Positions 1 through 11,700 of a stretch of 64,000 nt of DNA are shown here, piece by piece. Source of the stretch: Urophycis tenuis. Taxonomy: Eukaryota > Chordata > Actinopteri > Gadiformes > Phycidae. The number at the start of each line of letters is the position of its first letter. Position 1 is the stretch's first letter. The stretch spans positions 104,501 to 168,500 of the forward strand of contig JAXIVH010000021.1 in the NCBI GenBank assembly GCA_036785325.1, given 5' to 3'. The position numbers were made by a program, and so were the translations under genes. The notes below the pieces were generated by a model, which was not told the origin of the DNA, ran no database searches, and saw only the letters and a program-made list of their open reading frames with translations.

Positions 1-286
1 ATTGAATGTCTGCAGATAAGCTGTCCCACAGCAGGAAGGCTGCTCCGTCCAGTCTGGTCGGGAGAAGATTAATCAGGGTAGCCGTGTAGCTACCGCCCCT
101 CGTCCCTCTCGTCTGGGCGCGCACTGCGGCTTCAAACTGTTTAATCCAAGTAGCAAACGGCTTCTGGCCGTCACCACGAAAAGGCGGCGGGAGCTCCACT
201 CTTACGTTACTCACGTCACCCGTCCATGAAGCAGTGCACTTGAAATAATCCTCTTCCATGTCGCCACGTTTCAGTCCCCCAAACAT
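1..286 (-). CDS. Gag-like N-terminus of LTR retrotransposon (partial)
   Basis: An uninterrupted frame of 95 codons runs from an ATG at 284-286 leftwards off the window edge. It lies about 135 bp inside an LTR plus primer-binding site, which is where gag starts in an LTR retrotransposon. The product has a short acidic start, then a hydrophobic/aromatic segment of the kind seen in Gypsy-type Gag capsid regions (a W-I-K-Q-F-E block around residue 48 and an L-L-P block around residue 75). The family assignment is inferred from position and general character, not from a search. No stop or frameshift is visible in the part present, so the copy may be young. An alternative is an unrelated ORF, which the adjacent LTR makes unlikely. 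Confidence 0.6.
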   Translation of the reverse strand, partial: MFGGLKRGDMEEDYFKCTASWTGDVSNVRVELPPPFRGDGQKPFATWIKQFEAAVRAQTRGTRGGSYTATLINLLPTRLDGAAFLLWDSLSADIQ

Positions 287-402
287 GACGCTCCACTTAA
301 GCTCACGTGTACAGCTAGCCAGCTAGCTAGCTCGGCCGACTAGAAAGTCCAGTGATCGTCAAACGAGAAAAAAAAAAAAATCCAAAAGCCAGGATACACT
401 CC

Positions 403-419
403 AAATACCGCTGCCACCA
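403..419 (-). other. Primer-binding site of LTR retrotransposon
   Basis: On the minus strand the sequence directly after the LTR end reads TT then TGGTGGCAGCGG. A TGG start matches the CCA end of a tRNA primer. Its place between LTR and gag supports the call. The primer tRNA was not identified. Confidence 0.55.
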
Positions 420-420
420 A

Positions 421-642
421 TGTAGCGTCCGAACTGTATGGGCTTAAAGATACTCGTTTGGAGACAAAACACTTTACGACTTGTACACTTGGAGCGCTAA
501 GAACGGCGCCTCCGTTTATTAAATCTGAAAACAGCGTAACTCCGACGTAACCTTTTTTTGACCCCTCACGTCATCACCCAGCACCTGCTCACCGCAGCGC
601 ATCACATATAGTATAGGCCTACCTGTTATTCACATCCTTACA
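421..642 (-). mobile_element. LTR of minus-strand LTR retrotransposon
   Basis: This 222-bp segment starts TGTAGCGTCC and ends CCTTACA on the plus strand, giving TG...CA termini with short inverted ends (TGTA/TACA). It is followed internally by a primer-binding site and a gag-like frame, so this is the 5' LTR of an element reading towards position 1. The other LTR is outside the window, so LTR identity and the target-site duplication cannot be assessed. Gypsy/Ty3 type is likely but not proven. Confidence 0.65.
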
Positions 643-1293
643 CTAAGCTACAGCTAAAAGTTGTACCGCCAGACTCACAGAACGGCTGGATGAACGGGAA
701 AAGGGTAAAGATCGATTGTTTTGCTCGAGGGAAGTTGGAAAATGAGCTTATTTCCAAAAATGGCGGAATATCTCTTTAAAAGAGACGGTGGCAAATTGCA
801 AGTTTGTGTACGGTTTTTACTTTTAAAAGCATTTCATTTATAATGTATCCCCTTTTTTATTTTATTTATTTATTAATTGATCCCCTCTTAACTATTTTTC
901 CCTTTTGTACTTATTTACTTGCATGATTTTACTTGCATGAATGTCATGGCCAGTCTTGCGTAGCGACCCCTACTGGTCAAGCGGGAAATTGCATTGCGTA
1001 TCCGTCACCACGACGGAGAACTATGAGGGCTCGAGGGGTGTCCGTAGATACCATAGACTGTATATAAATAGGTAGATACGCAGTCGGATGACGGATTACG
1101 CAGTCGGAGAAGTATAAACTAGGCCGGTTGAAATCAGACAACCGGACGTTGCGTCAACCGGCGTTAAAGACACAGCGCCAACTCCCAAGATTTTTCAAAA
1201 TAAAAAAACAAACACCACAACGGATAATACAGTAAAACTAAACCAATAAATTAATTGGGGCGGAATCTATAACACAACATACGCACTTGTTAC

Positions 1294-1298
<5 letters not shown>
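643..1298. other. Intergenic; short dispersed fish repeat at about 1047-1075
   Basis: No gene is seen. The stretch around 1047-1075 (CCATAGACTGTATATAAA) recurs in inverse orientation at about 34108-34132, next to jmjd8 exon 3, so it is part of a dispersed repeat. Confidence 0.4.

Positions 1299-1381
<83 letters not shown>
1299..1381. repeat. (TG)n microsatellite
   Basis: About 41 uninterrupted TG dinucleotides. The apparent Cys-Val ORF across it is an artefact. Confidence 0.97.
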
Positions 1382-1384
<3 letters not shown>

Positions 1385-2369
1385 TTTACATGCAAACGTT
1401 GCGCAGTTGATGGTTTGTTCCGTCTTCTTGTTCTCGGTTTGTAATACTTATCATAGATTCACTTCAGTAACATAATGAGACACCTCCTATTAGAAACCCG
1501 GACAGTCAGTGGGAGCAAAGCAATGCATCATTCTTGGTATCTTATGTATTAATAGTGGAGTCCACCTGAATATCATTAATAACCTTACTCTTCGGAAGAA
1601 ATTAGTCCAGGAATGAGGAGACCCTGGACAGCAGGTTATAAATACGAAGACATCTCTAAATCTGGAAACACATTACGGTTTCTCTCTAAGGGCTCCTCTC
1701 TGAACTCCTTCAAGTTCAGCATGAACAGCAGCTCTGCGGACACTTTAGGTTACCACTCTTTTAATTGTTTTTCTATTATTAGAACAAATAATAATACAAC
1801 TTTTATATATTTCTCTGTAGTTCTGTTATGTATAACTACTCTTGTCAACCGTAACTCACAGCTAGCGTTATTTTTAAAGCTCTATCATCCGTGAACTCTA
1901 CTTGAGTCATATATGCTCTACTTCAGTCACTAGGTCCCATCCCAACCCAGACTCACGAAAGAAGTGCTGAAGTCAGATGGTATGTTTCAGACAGAGCCCA
2001 ACTCACCATCTAACCACCTGAACCAGTTCGTCTGTTGAATACAAAGGATGTGAAGGGAAATATATAGGTTGATAATAACAAAGTAAATACTCAGCTATGC
2101 AATGAGTGAATAATCACAACTTGACAAATTTTGATTCAACCTAATTGAAACAAGTGATGAAGTTCAATGTTAAGTCCAGTACAGGTAAACTCAAGGCCTC
2201 CAGCATCACGCCATATGCTAGACATCACTACAACTGATGGATGTTAATCATTTGATCTTGATTTTCACTTCTTTTTCTGACCACCTGTATGGGAACAGTA
2301 TTCAGAAATGGCTTTAATATCTCTAGTTCTGTAGAAGGTGGATCTAAGTTCTCAGTCTAGGCCTGTAGA
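1382..2369. other. Unannotated intergenic stretch
   Basis: AT-rich sequence with no recognised gene or repeat. A 93-codon ORF at 1613-1894 resembles nothing I recognise, has no splice or codon signature, and is not called. Confidence 0.5.
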
Positions 2370-2415
2370 TGGATATATGTTCTCTAGCTCTATAGAGCTA
2401 GAGAACATATATCCA
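2370..2415. repeat. Perfect 46-bp palindrome
   Basis: The two 23-nt arms are exact reverse complements with no spacer, centred at 2392/2393 on TATA. Part of the arm (TGTTCTCTAGCTCTATA) recurs once more at about 2430-2446, just before LINE-coding sequence begins. Confidence 0.95.
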
Positions 2416-2429
2416 GCTAGCTAGCTCTA

Positions 2430-4276
2430 TGTTCTCTAGCTCTATACAAGCTCAATAACTTCTTCGGAAGGTTTGAAGCTCTGAACAATAACCCTGCAAG
2501 AAAAGCCACCCCCCATCCTGATGAACAGACTCTCCGGCTCGAAACCACTGATGTGCGGAGAGCACTGAGGAAGGTCAACGCACGGAAAGCTGCAGGCCCT
2601 GACAATATTCCAGGACGGCTGATCAAGGAATGTGCAGACCAGCTGGCCCACGTGCTCACAGACATCTTCAACATCTCACTGAACCAGGCCGTCGTCCCCC
2701 CATGCTTCAAGTCAGCCACAATAATTCCAGTGCCCAAGACATCTGCCATCACAGGCCTTAATGACTTTCGCCCCGTTGCACTCACTTCCACCATCATGAA
2801 GTGCTTCGAGAGGATTGTCAAGGACCACATCATCTCTTTACTCCCCCCATAATTCGACCCGGCCCAGTTTGCATACCGGCCCAACCGCTCCACTGAGGAT
2901 GTCATCTCCACTGCTCTCCATCTGAGCCTGGAGCACCTGGAGGAGAAGAACACCCACGTACGGATGCTGTTCCTGGATTTCAGCTCAGCATTCAATACGA
3001 TCATCCCCCAGGACTTGGTATGCAAATTGGAGCCCCTGGGACTCAATACCCCCCTGTGTAACTGGTTGCTGGACTTTCTTACCGACAGAACCCAGTCTGT
3101 CCACGTGGGGATCAACACCTCCAGTATCATCTCCCTGAACACCGGCTCCACCCAGGGCTGCGTTCTGAGCCCCCTGCTTTTCACCCTGATGACCCACGAC
3201 TGTCGTCCAAGGTACAACAGCAACCACATCCTGAAGTACGCGGACGACACAACCGTTGTGGGCCTCATTCAGGACAATAACGAACTGGCTTACAGGAAGG
3301 AGGTGCGACACTTGGTGGACTGGTGCAAGGTGAACAACCTGGTCCTGAACGTTGATAAAACGAAGGAGATCATCGTGGACTTCAGGAGATCCAGACCCAG
3401 CCACACGCCCCTCCTCATCAACGGCACAGCTGTGGAAGTTGTGAGAAGCACCAAGTTCCTGAGGGTGCACATCTCTGACAACCTCAGCTGGTCACTCCAC
3501 ACCTCCTCCCTGGCGAAGAAGGCACAGCAGCGCTTGCACTTCCTGCGGCGACTGAGGAGAGCCTCCCTCCCCCCTCCCATCCTCACCACCTTCTACAGAG
3601 GGACCATCGAGAGCCTGCTGACCAGCTGCATCTCCGTCTGGTCTGGGAGCTGCAGAGCAATTGACTGGAAGCCTTTGCAGAGAGTGGCGAGGACAGCGGA
3701 GAAGATCATCGGGACCCCGCTCCCCCCCATCCGAGACATAGCAGACAGCCGCTGCTTGTCCAGAGCCCACAGGATCCTCTCTGACCCCACCCACCCCCAC
3801 CAAGGACTGTTCTCCCGGCTGGCGTCTGGCAGAAGGTTCCGGAGCATTCGCTGCAGAACAGCCAGACTCTGCAAAAGTTTCTTCCCCCTTGCCATCAGAC
3901 TGCTTAATGCCAAATAACCCCCCCCACCAATTTCAGTGAACTATTTTCTATACTTTCAGTGCAATACTCCCTATTAATGTGAAATCTCCACCCTGCTGCT
4001 AATATGTTTCACATTTCTATTCCCAAACCTACACTGACACTTTACTGTCTGTATATATATTGTATCTACTGTAACTTATATCCAGTTCATTTGCACTCTA
4101 TTTATATATTTACATTATCATAGTTTTATATTTATATTTCTGTACATTTTTTATTTTATACATAATACACCTGCTCATTCTCTGTGTCTGCCGGAAACCA
4201 TAGCAACGACATTTCGCTGCCAAAAATCACACTGTGTTTCTTGTGCAACCACAATAAAGAGAAGTTGAGTTGAGTT
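2430..4276 (+). mobile_element. L2-clade LINE, 5' truncated
   Basis: The segment contains the C-terminal half of ORF2 (reverse transcriptase plus C-terminal region), a 3' UTR of about 340 bp, and ends in a short GAGTT/TTGAG tandem tail at about 4260-4276, typical of L2-type elements. The 5' end is truncated at about 2430-2445, next to a palindrome. The RT block with R-K-A-A-G-P-D, F-A-Y-R-P-N-R and Y-A-D-D motifs and the C-terminal F-F-P-L-A-I-R-L-L-N are those of fish L2/CR1-group LINEs. It is dead on arrival because of the truncation, but the coding part has only one nonsense change. It may have inserted near the 3' end of taok2. Confidence 0.85.
2445..3917 (+). pseudogene. L2 LINE reverse transcriptase, one in-frame stop
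   Basis: A single frame runs from 2445 to the stop at 3915-3917, broken only by TAA at 2850-2852, which separates L-L-P-P from F-D-P-A-Q-F-A-Y. A Gln codon (CAA to TAA) is the likely ancestral state. Motifs in order are: A-A-G-P-D near 2590, F-R-P-V-A-L-T near 2770, F-L-D-F-S-S-A-F-N-T near 2970 (palm motif A), T-Q-G-C-V-L-S-P near 3150, and the catalytic Y-A-D-D-T near 3238. The endonuclease half is missing. The near-intact frame suggests a fairly recent insertion. Confidence 0.85.
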
Positions 4277-4485
4277 GGATGGAGCTGTTCTCTAAGTAGA
4301 TCTGTAGAAGGTATCTGTAACCTTGGTGTTGAGGGTGACCTTTGTTCTCTGACTCTAGTTCTTTCTATGAAAACAGTAAAACATCTGGTCATGCTTGGGT
4401 TCCTGGTGGCCCACCCAGGGTCCCAGTACCTCACATCTTTTAGAAGCAGAAGAAACTCATCATAAGGACAAATCAGTGCACTTCT

Positions 4486-4491
4486 TTTATT
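4486..4491 (-). terminator. taok2: Likely poly(A) signal of taok2
   Basis: AATAAA on the minus strand, about 1.2 kb beyond the taok2 stop, with unique sequence before it and the L2 LINE beyond it. It is the best candidate for the transcript end, giving a 3' UTR of roughly 4470-5698. A cDNA would decide. Confidence 0.5.
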
Positions 4492-4678
4492 TTCTCCAAA
4501 AGTATTTTTTGTTACGTTTCTGTACAGCGAAGGCCATCCTGGGGCGGGGAGACTGAGGAGGCCTTGGCAGTGAGAGGATCATGGCTGGAGACGGGGGTCC
4601 AGCTGTCAACACGTTGTCCTCCATCCGTGCAGATGAGGTAGTCATGACGATGCCAAACTTTACTCCGTCTCCTGTGGC

Positions 4679-4700
4679 GGGGGGGGGGGGGGGGGGGGGG
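4679..4700. repeat. Homopolymer G tract (22 bp) in taok2 3' UTR
   Basis: Twenty-two consecutive G on the plus strand, which is poly-C in the taok2 transcript. Length is likely unreliable in sequencing. Confidence 0.9.
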
Positions 4701-5591
4701 CGCTTCTGTGCAAATAATGACGTGGCACGCTCCCCGAATGTAGCATAGCAACGGCCACGGGATGTTCCTGAAATTCCTTAGCAACAGCCATGAGACACTC
4801 CCGAACAGCGTTTCCATAGCAACGCTATTTAAATGCTATCGGAGGCGTAGATCGTTCACAACAATAAAAAGATAAAAAGAATAAAAGACTAAAAACAAAG
4901 ATGGCACCCAACAGGACAGGTTCGGTTAAAATGCTAATACTGTTCTTCCCATGGCCACGCCCACCCAGTGACCACACACGCCCACTGGGCTGGCCCCGCC
5001 CTCACCTCAACATTAGTAACAGGTAAACCTGTGTGCCCTCACAGTAACATTGCTTCAACGCCCTCTCGTAAAAAATACTACCAATACTACCAATAATCAA
5101 TACATACTGGTAGTACTCACTCTGCTGCTCTTGTACTCTTGTACTACTAGTACTTCAAAATGATTCTTACCATTAATGAATATTACTAGTACTCAGGTAG
5201 TACTAGAAAAGTATGACTATTTAACGTTATTAACACGCCTGGAACACACCACTGGCCAGCGCAACGTGGTCAGAGACATCACGGAGCAGTAGAAACATTA
5301 TGTACACAGCTCCATCATGGAGACGCTGTCTGACTCCCTGGCTGCCACTCCTCTCCTCAGCTGCTGATTGGTCAGAGAGCCAGCAGTCCAGCAGCATCCC
5401 TGGGAGAACAGGACGTTTTGGGAGGCTCCAGGGCCTCGAGGACATTCTATGGAGAGGATGGACTTCAAATGAATCTAAAAAACACAAGTCCTACTAACAC
5501 TGGTTCTACTGCAGCTAGGCTCTATTTCTGGAACGTTCTCAGATAACAGTGGTTCAAATGTCCCCTCAGGACAGAAGGGGTGAGAAGAGGA

Positions 5592-5711
5592 AGGAGGTGG
5601 GGTTAGGAGTAGGAGAGGAGGTGGGGTTAGGAGTAGGAGAGGAGGTGGGGTTAGGAGTAGGAGAGGAGGGGGGGTTAGGAGTAGGAGAGGAGGGGGGGTT
5701 AGGAGTAGGAG
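5592..5711 (-). repeat. 24-bp minisatellite spanning the taok2 stop codon
   Basis: Five copies of a 24-bp unit (plus strand GGAGGTGGGGTTAGGAGTAG plus GAGA, with GGAGGG variants). The gene-proximal copy supplies the last taok2 codons S-Y-S and the TAA stop. Because 24 is a multiple of three, the four distal copies each repeat S-Y-S-stop in the same frame, leaving a cassette of five in-frame TAA codons. Confidence 0.9.
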
Positions 5712-8700
5712 AGGTGGGAGCCGTTGGAGATGTGGGAGGTGACAGAGGTACTCCTGCTGAGCCCACCGTCGCTCCCCCCACCTCCTCCTCCAGCTGGGCC
5801 TCCCGAGGCAGTCCTCCTCAGAGGCTGGGGGCTGTTCCTGAGGCCCCTCACACCCAAGCCCCCATACCCACCCTGGGAGGAAGAGGATGAGGAGGCGGAG
5901 GAGGGAGGGGAGGAGGAGGAGAGGGAGATGGGAGGGGGAGGGGGAGGAGGAGGGAGCAGAGCCAGGGATTGGGCGGAGGCGTGGGCAGAAAGGAGGTGGG
6001 AGTAGTGGGCTCTGCTCCTCTCCCTCTCCCGGGCCTCCCTGTGGTCTCTGGGGTCCCTATGGGGATGAAGGTGGGGGTCCCGGGCCTCCCGGTGGTCTCG
6101 GTGAGGGTGGGGGTCTCGGTCGAGGTCGCGGTACAGCTGGGGGGTGCTCTGGTGGTGCTGGTAGTGGTGTGGGAGGTAGTGCTGCTGATGGTGCTGCTGA
6201 TGGTGCTGCTGCTGGTGGTGATGGTGGTGGTGTGAGGAAGACGAGGAGGAGGACGAAGAGTGACCTCTGCTCCCCATGTTGACTTCGCCGTCACGGCCCA
6301 GGCCATGGGACGAACTCACCGACTCCGCCCTACTGAAGCCCCCTCCCCCCCCCCCGCTGCGCCAGGCGGGGGGCGGGGCCCCGGAGCCGGGGGCCCCGTG
6401 GCTCCAGGGGCCCCCGGAGCGGGGCACCGGGCGGGAGGGCCAGGCAGAGGAGCCTCCTGCCGGGGAGGCCGCAGGGGCGGGGTAGCCCTGGCTGAAGGCC
6501 TCGGCCTGCGGGCCGGACAGAGCCATGCTGCTGAAGCCCAGGCGGAGGCTCTCCGAGTCAAAGGCCTCCATCTCGTGGGCCTGCCGCTCCAGCAGCCGGC
6601 GGATACGCTCTGAACGTTCATTCTGCAGGGACAGCATCTCCTCCTCGATCTGAGGAGCAGCACATCATCACCCACTGTCTAACCCCGACCTGGCCTTAAT
6701 GACCTGTCTCTGTACTGCCTAACCCCTACCTGCTCCTTAATGACCTGTCTCTGTACTGTCTAACCCCTACCTGCTCCTTAATGACCTGTCTCTGTACTGT
6801 CTAACCCCTACCTGCTCCTTAATGACCTGTCTCTGTACTGCCTAACCCCTACCTGCTCCTTAATGACCTGTCTCTGTACTGTCTAACCCCTACCTGCTCC
6901 TTAATGACCTGTCTCTGTACTGTCTAACCCCTACCTGCTCCTTAATGACCTGTCTCTGTACGGTCTAACCCCTACCTGCTCCTTACTGACCTCTCTGTAC
7001 TGTCTAACCCCTACCTGCTCCTTAATGACCTGTCTCTGTACTGTCTAACCCCTACCTGCTCCTTAATGACCTGTCTGTACTGTCTAACCCCGACCTGGCC
7101 TTAATGACCTGTCTCTGTACTGCCTAACCCCTACCTGCTCCTTAATGACCTGTCTCTGTACGGTCTTACCCCTACCTGCTCCTTAATGACCTGTCTCTGT
7201 ACTGTCTAACCCCGACCTGCTCCTTAATGACCTTTCTCTGTACTGTCTAACCCCTACCTGCTCCTTAATGACCTGTCTCTGTACGGTCTAACCCCTACCT
7301 GCTCCTTACTGACCTCTCTGTACTGTCTAACCCCTACCTGCTCCTTAATGACCTGTCTCTGTACTGTCTAACCCCTACCTGCTCCTTAATGACCTGTCTC
7401 TGTACTGTCTAACTCCTACCTGCTCCTTAATGACCTCTCTGTACTGTCTAACCCCTACCTGGTCCTTAATGACCTGTCTATGTACTGTCTAACCCCAACC
7501 TGCCCCTTAATGACCTCTCTGTACTGTCTAAGCCCTACCTGCTCCTTAATGACCTGTCTCTGTACTGTCTAACCCCTACCTGCTCCTTAATGGCCTGTCT
7601 CTGTACTGTCTAGCCCCTACCTGCTCCTTCCTGACCTGTCTCTGTACTGTCTAACCCCTACCTGCTCCTTAATGACCTGTCTCTGTACTGTCTAACCCCT
7701 ACCTGCTCCTTAATGGCCTGTCTCTGTACTGTCTAACCCCTACCTGCTCCTTAATGACCTGTCTCTGTACTGTCTAACCCCTACCTGCTCCTTAATGACC
7801 TGTCTGTACTGTCTAACCCAGACCTACTCCTTCATGACCTCTCTGTACTGTCTAACTTCTACCTGCTCCTTAATGAGCTGTCCCTGTACTGTCTAACCCC
7901 TACCTTCTCCTTAATGACCTGTCGCTGTACTGTCTAACCCTACCTGCTCCTTAATGACCTGTCGCTGTACTGTCTAACCCCTACCTGCTCCTTAATGACC
8001 TGTCTCTGTACTGTCTAACCCCTACCTGCTCCTTAATGACCTGTCTCTGTACTGTCTAACCCCTACCTTCTCCTTAATGACCTACCTTCTCCTTAATGAC
8101 CTCCGCCTCTTGGCTCTAACCCTACCTGCTCCTTAATGACCTGTCGCTGTACTGTCTAACCCTACCTTAATGAACACTGACTAACACATACATTAGTGTG
8201 ATTGAACCCACCCTCTGCTCCAGCAGCGCCCTGCGGATGGACACGCGCTGCTCCAGGTCCTTGGCCTCGCGGTCGTGCTGCGAGTCGCTGTGCATCTTGA
8301 TCTTGCTCTGGTAGGCGTTCAGCAGCTCCAGCTCCTGCTGCAGCTGCATTCGGAGCACCTGGTACTCCGCCTCTTGGCTCTCATCCAATCGCAGCTGTGG
8401 AAACAAGAGACGACGCATCCTCAGTGGAGCACCCTGATAGGCCGGAGCAACAGCTGCTGCCCTGGTATGGTGTAGTGTGTTATAGTGTGGTGTGGGTGGG
8501 GTAGTGTGGTGTGGGTGGTGTAGTGTGGTGTGGGTGGTGTAGTGTGGTGTGGGTGGTGTAGTGTGGGTGGTGTAGTGTGGTATAGGTGGTGTAGTGTGGT
8601 GTGGGTGGTGTAGTGTGGTGTGGGTGGTGTAGTGTGGTGTGGGTGGTGTAGTGTGGTATAGGTCGTGTAGTGTGGTGTGGATGGTGTAGAGTGGTGTGGG

Positions 8701-11700
8701 TGGGGTAGTGTGGTATAGGTGGTGTAGTGTGGTGTGGGTGGTGTAGTGTAGTGTGGCGTGGGTGTAGTGTGGTGTGGGTGGTGTAGTGTGGTATAGGTGG
8801 TGTAGTGTGGTGTGGGTGGTGTAGTGTGGTGTGGGTGGTGTAGTTTATTATAGTGTGGTGTGGGTGGTGTAGTGCGGTATGGGTGGTGTAGTGTGGTGTG
8901 GGTGGTGTAGTGTGGTGTGGGTGGTGTAGTGTGGTATAGGTCGTGTAGTGTGGTGTGGGTGGTGTAGAGTGGTGTGGGTGGGGTAGTGTGGTATAGGTGG
9001 TGTAGTGTGGTGTGGGTGGTGTAGTGTAGTGTGGCGTGGGTGTAGTGTGGTGTGGGTGGTGTAGTGTGGTATAGGTGGTGTAGTGTGGTGTGGGTGGTGT
9101 AGTGTGGTGTGGGTGGTGTAGTTTATTATAGTGTGGTGTGGGTGGTGTAGTGCGGTATGGGTGGTGTAGTGTGGTGTGGGTGTTGTAGTGTGGTGTGGGT
9201 GGTAGTGTGTTGTAGTGTGATGTGGGTGGTGTAGTGTGTTGTGGGTGGTAGAGTGTTGTAGTGTGGTGTGTGTGGTGTAGTGTGTTGTGGGTGGTGTAGT
9301 GTGGTGTGGGTGGTGTAGTGTGTTGTGGGTGGTGTAGTGTGGTGTGGGTGGTAGTGTGTTGTAGTGTGGTGTGGGTGGTGTAGTGTGGTGTGGGTGGTAG
9401 TGTGTTGTAGTGTGGTGTGGGTGGTGTAGTGTGTTGTGGGTGGTGTAGTGTGGGTGGTGTAGTGTGTTGTGGGTGGTGTAGTGTGGTGTGGGTGGTGTAG
9501 TGTGTTGTGGGTGGTAGTGTGTTGTAGTGTGGTGTGGGTGGTGTAGTGTGGTGTTGGTGGTGTAGTGTGTTGTGGGTGGTAGTGTGTTGTAGTGTGGTGT
9601 GGGTGGTGTAGTGTGGTGTGGGTGGTGTAGTGTGTTGTGGGTAGTAGTGTGGTGTGGGTGGTGTAGGGTGGTGTGGGTGGTAGTGTGTTGTAGTGTGGTG
9701 TGGGTGGTGTAGTGTGGTGTGGGTGGTGTAGTGTGTTGTGGGTGGTAGTGTGTTGTAGTGTGGTGTGGGTGGTGTAGTGTGTTGTGGGTGGTAGTGTGTT
9801 GTAGTGTGGTGTGGGTGGTGTAGTGTGGTGTGGGTGGTGTAGTGTGTTGTGGGTGGTAGTGTGTTGTAGTGTGGTGTGGGTGGTGTAGGGTGGTGTGGGT
9901 GGTAGTGTGTTGTAGTGTGGTGTGGGTGGTGTAGTGTGTTGTGGGTGGTAGTGTGTTGTAGTGTGGTGTGGGTGGTGTAGTGTGGTGTGGGTGGTAGTGT
10001 GTTGTGGTGTGGGTGGTGTAGTGTGGTGTGGGTGGTAGTGTGTTGTAGTGTGGTGTGGGTGGTGTAGGGTGGTGTGGTAGGTGTAGTGTGGTGTGGGTGG
10101 TGTAGTGTGTTGTGGGTGGTAGTGTGTTGTAGTGTGGTGTGGGTGGTGTAGGGTGGTGTGGGTGGTAGTGTGTTGTAGTGTGGTGTGGGTGGTGTAGGGT
10201 GGTGTGGGTGGTAGTGTGTTGTAGTGTGGTGTGGGTGGTGTAGTGTGGTGTGGGTGGTGTAGTGTGTTGTGGGTGGTAGTGTGTTGTAGTGTGGTGTGGG
10301 TGGTGTGGTGTGGGTGGTGTAGTGTGGTGTGGGTGGTGTAGTGTGTTGTGGGTGGTAGTGTGTTGTAGTGTGGTGTGGGTGGTGTAGGGTGGTGTAGCGT
10401 GGTGTGGGTGGTGTAGTGTGTTGTGGGTGGTAGTGTGTTGTGGGTGGTGTAGGGTGGTGTGGGTGGTAGTGTGTTGTAGTGTGGTGTGGGTGGTGTAGGG
10501 TGGTGTGGGTGGTGTAGTGTGTTGTGGGTGGTAGTGTGTTGTAGTGTGGTGTGGGTGGTGTAGGGTGGTGTGGGTGGTAGTGTGTTGTAGTGTGGTGTGG
10601 GTGGTGTAGGGTGGTGTGGGTGGTAGTGTGTTGTAGTGTGGTGTGGGTGGTGTAGGGTGGTGTGGGTGGTAGTGTGTTGTAGTGTGGTGTGGGTGGTGTA
10701 GGGTGGTGTGGGTGGTAGTGTGTTGTAGTGTGGTGTGGGTGGTGTAGGGTGGTGTGGGTGGTAGTGTGTTTTAGTGTGGTGTGGGTGGTGTAGTGTGTTG
10801 TGGGTGGTAGTGTGTTGTGGGTGGTAGTGTGTTGTAGTGTGATGTGGGTGGTGTAGTGTGGTGTGGGTGGTGTAGTGTGTTGTGGGTGGTAGTGTGTTGT
10901 AGTGTGGTGTGGGTGGTGTAGGGTGGTGTAGTGTGGTGTGGGTGGTGTAGTGTGTTGTGGGTGGTAGTGTGGTGTGGGTGGTGTAGGGTGGTGTGGGTGG
11001 TAGTGTGTTGTAGTGTGGTGTGGGTGGTGTAGGGTGGTGTGGGTGGTAGTGTGTTGTAGTGTGGTGTGGGTGGTGTAGGGTGGTGTGGGTGGTAGTGTGT
11101 TGTAGTGTGGTGTGGGTGGTGTAGTGTGGTGTGGGTGGTGTAGTGTGTTGTGGGTGGTAGTGTGTTGTAGTGTGGTGTGGGTGGTGTAGGGTGGTGTAGT
11201 GTGGTGTGGGTGGTGTAGTGTGTTGTGGGTGGTAGTGTGTTGTAGTGTGGTAGTGTGTTGTAGTGTGGTGTGGGTGGTGTAGGGTGGTGTGGGTGGTAGT
11301 GTGTTGTAGTGTGGTGTGGGTGGTGTAGGGTGGTGTGGGTGGTGTAGTGTGTTGTGGGTGGTAGTGTGTTGTAGTGTGGTGTGGGTGGTGTAGGGTGGTG
11401 TGGGTGGTAGTGTGTTGTAGTGTGGTGTGGGTGGTGTAGTGTGGTGTGGGTGGTAGTGTGTTGTAGTGTGGTGTGGGTGGTGTGGGTGGTAGTGTGTTGT
11501 AGTGTGGTGTGGGTGGTGTAGTGTGTTGTGGGTGGTAGTGTGTTGTAGTGTGGTGTGGGTGGTGTAGTGTGTTGTGGGTGGTAGTGTGTTGTAGTGTGGT
11601 GTGGGTGGTGTAGTGTGGTGTGGGTGGTAGTGTGTTGTAGTGTGGTGTGGGTGGTGTAGGGTGGTGTGGGTGGTAGTGTGTTGTAGTGTGGTGTGGGTGG

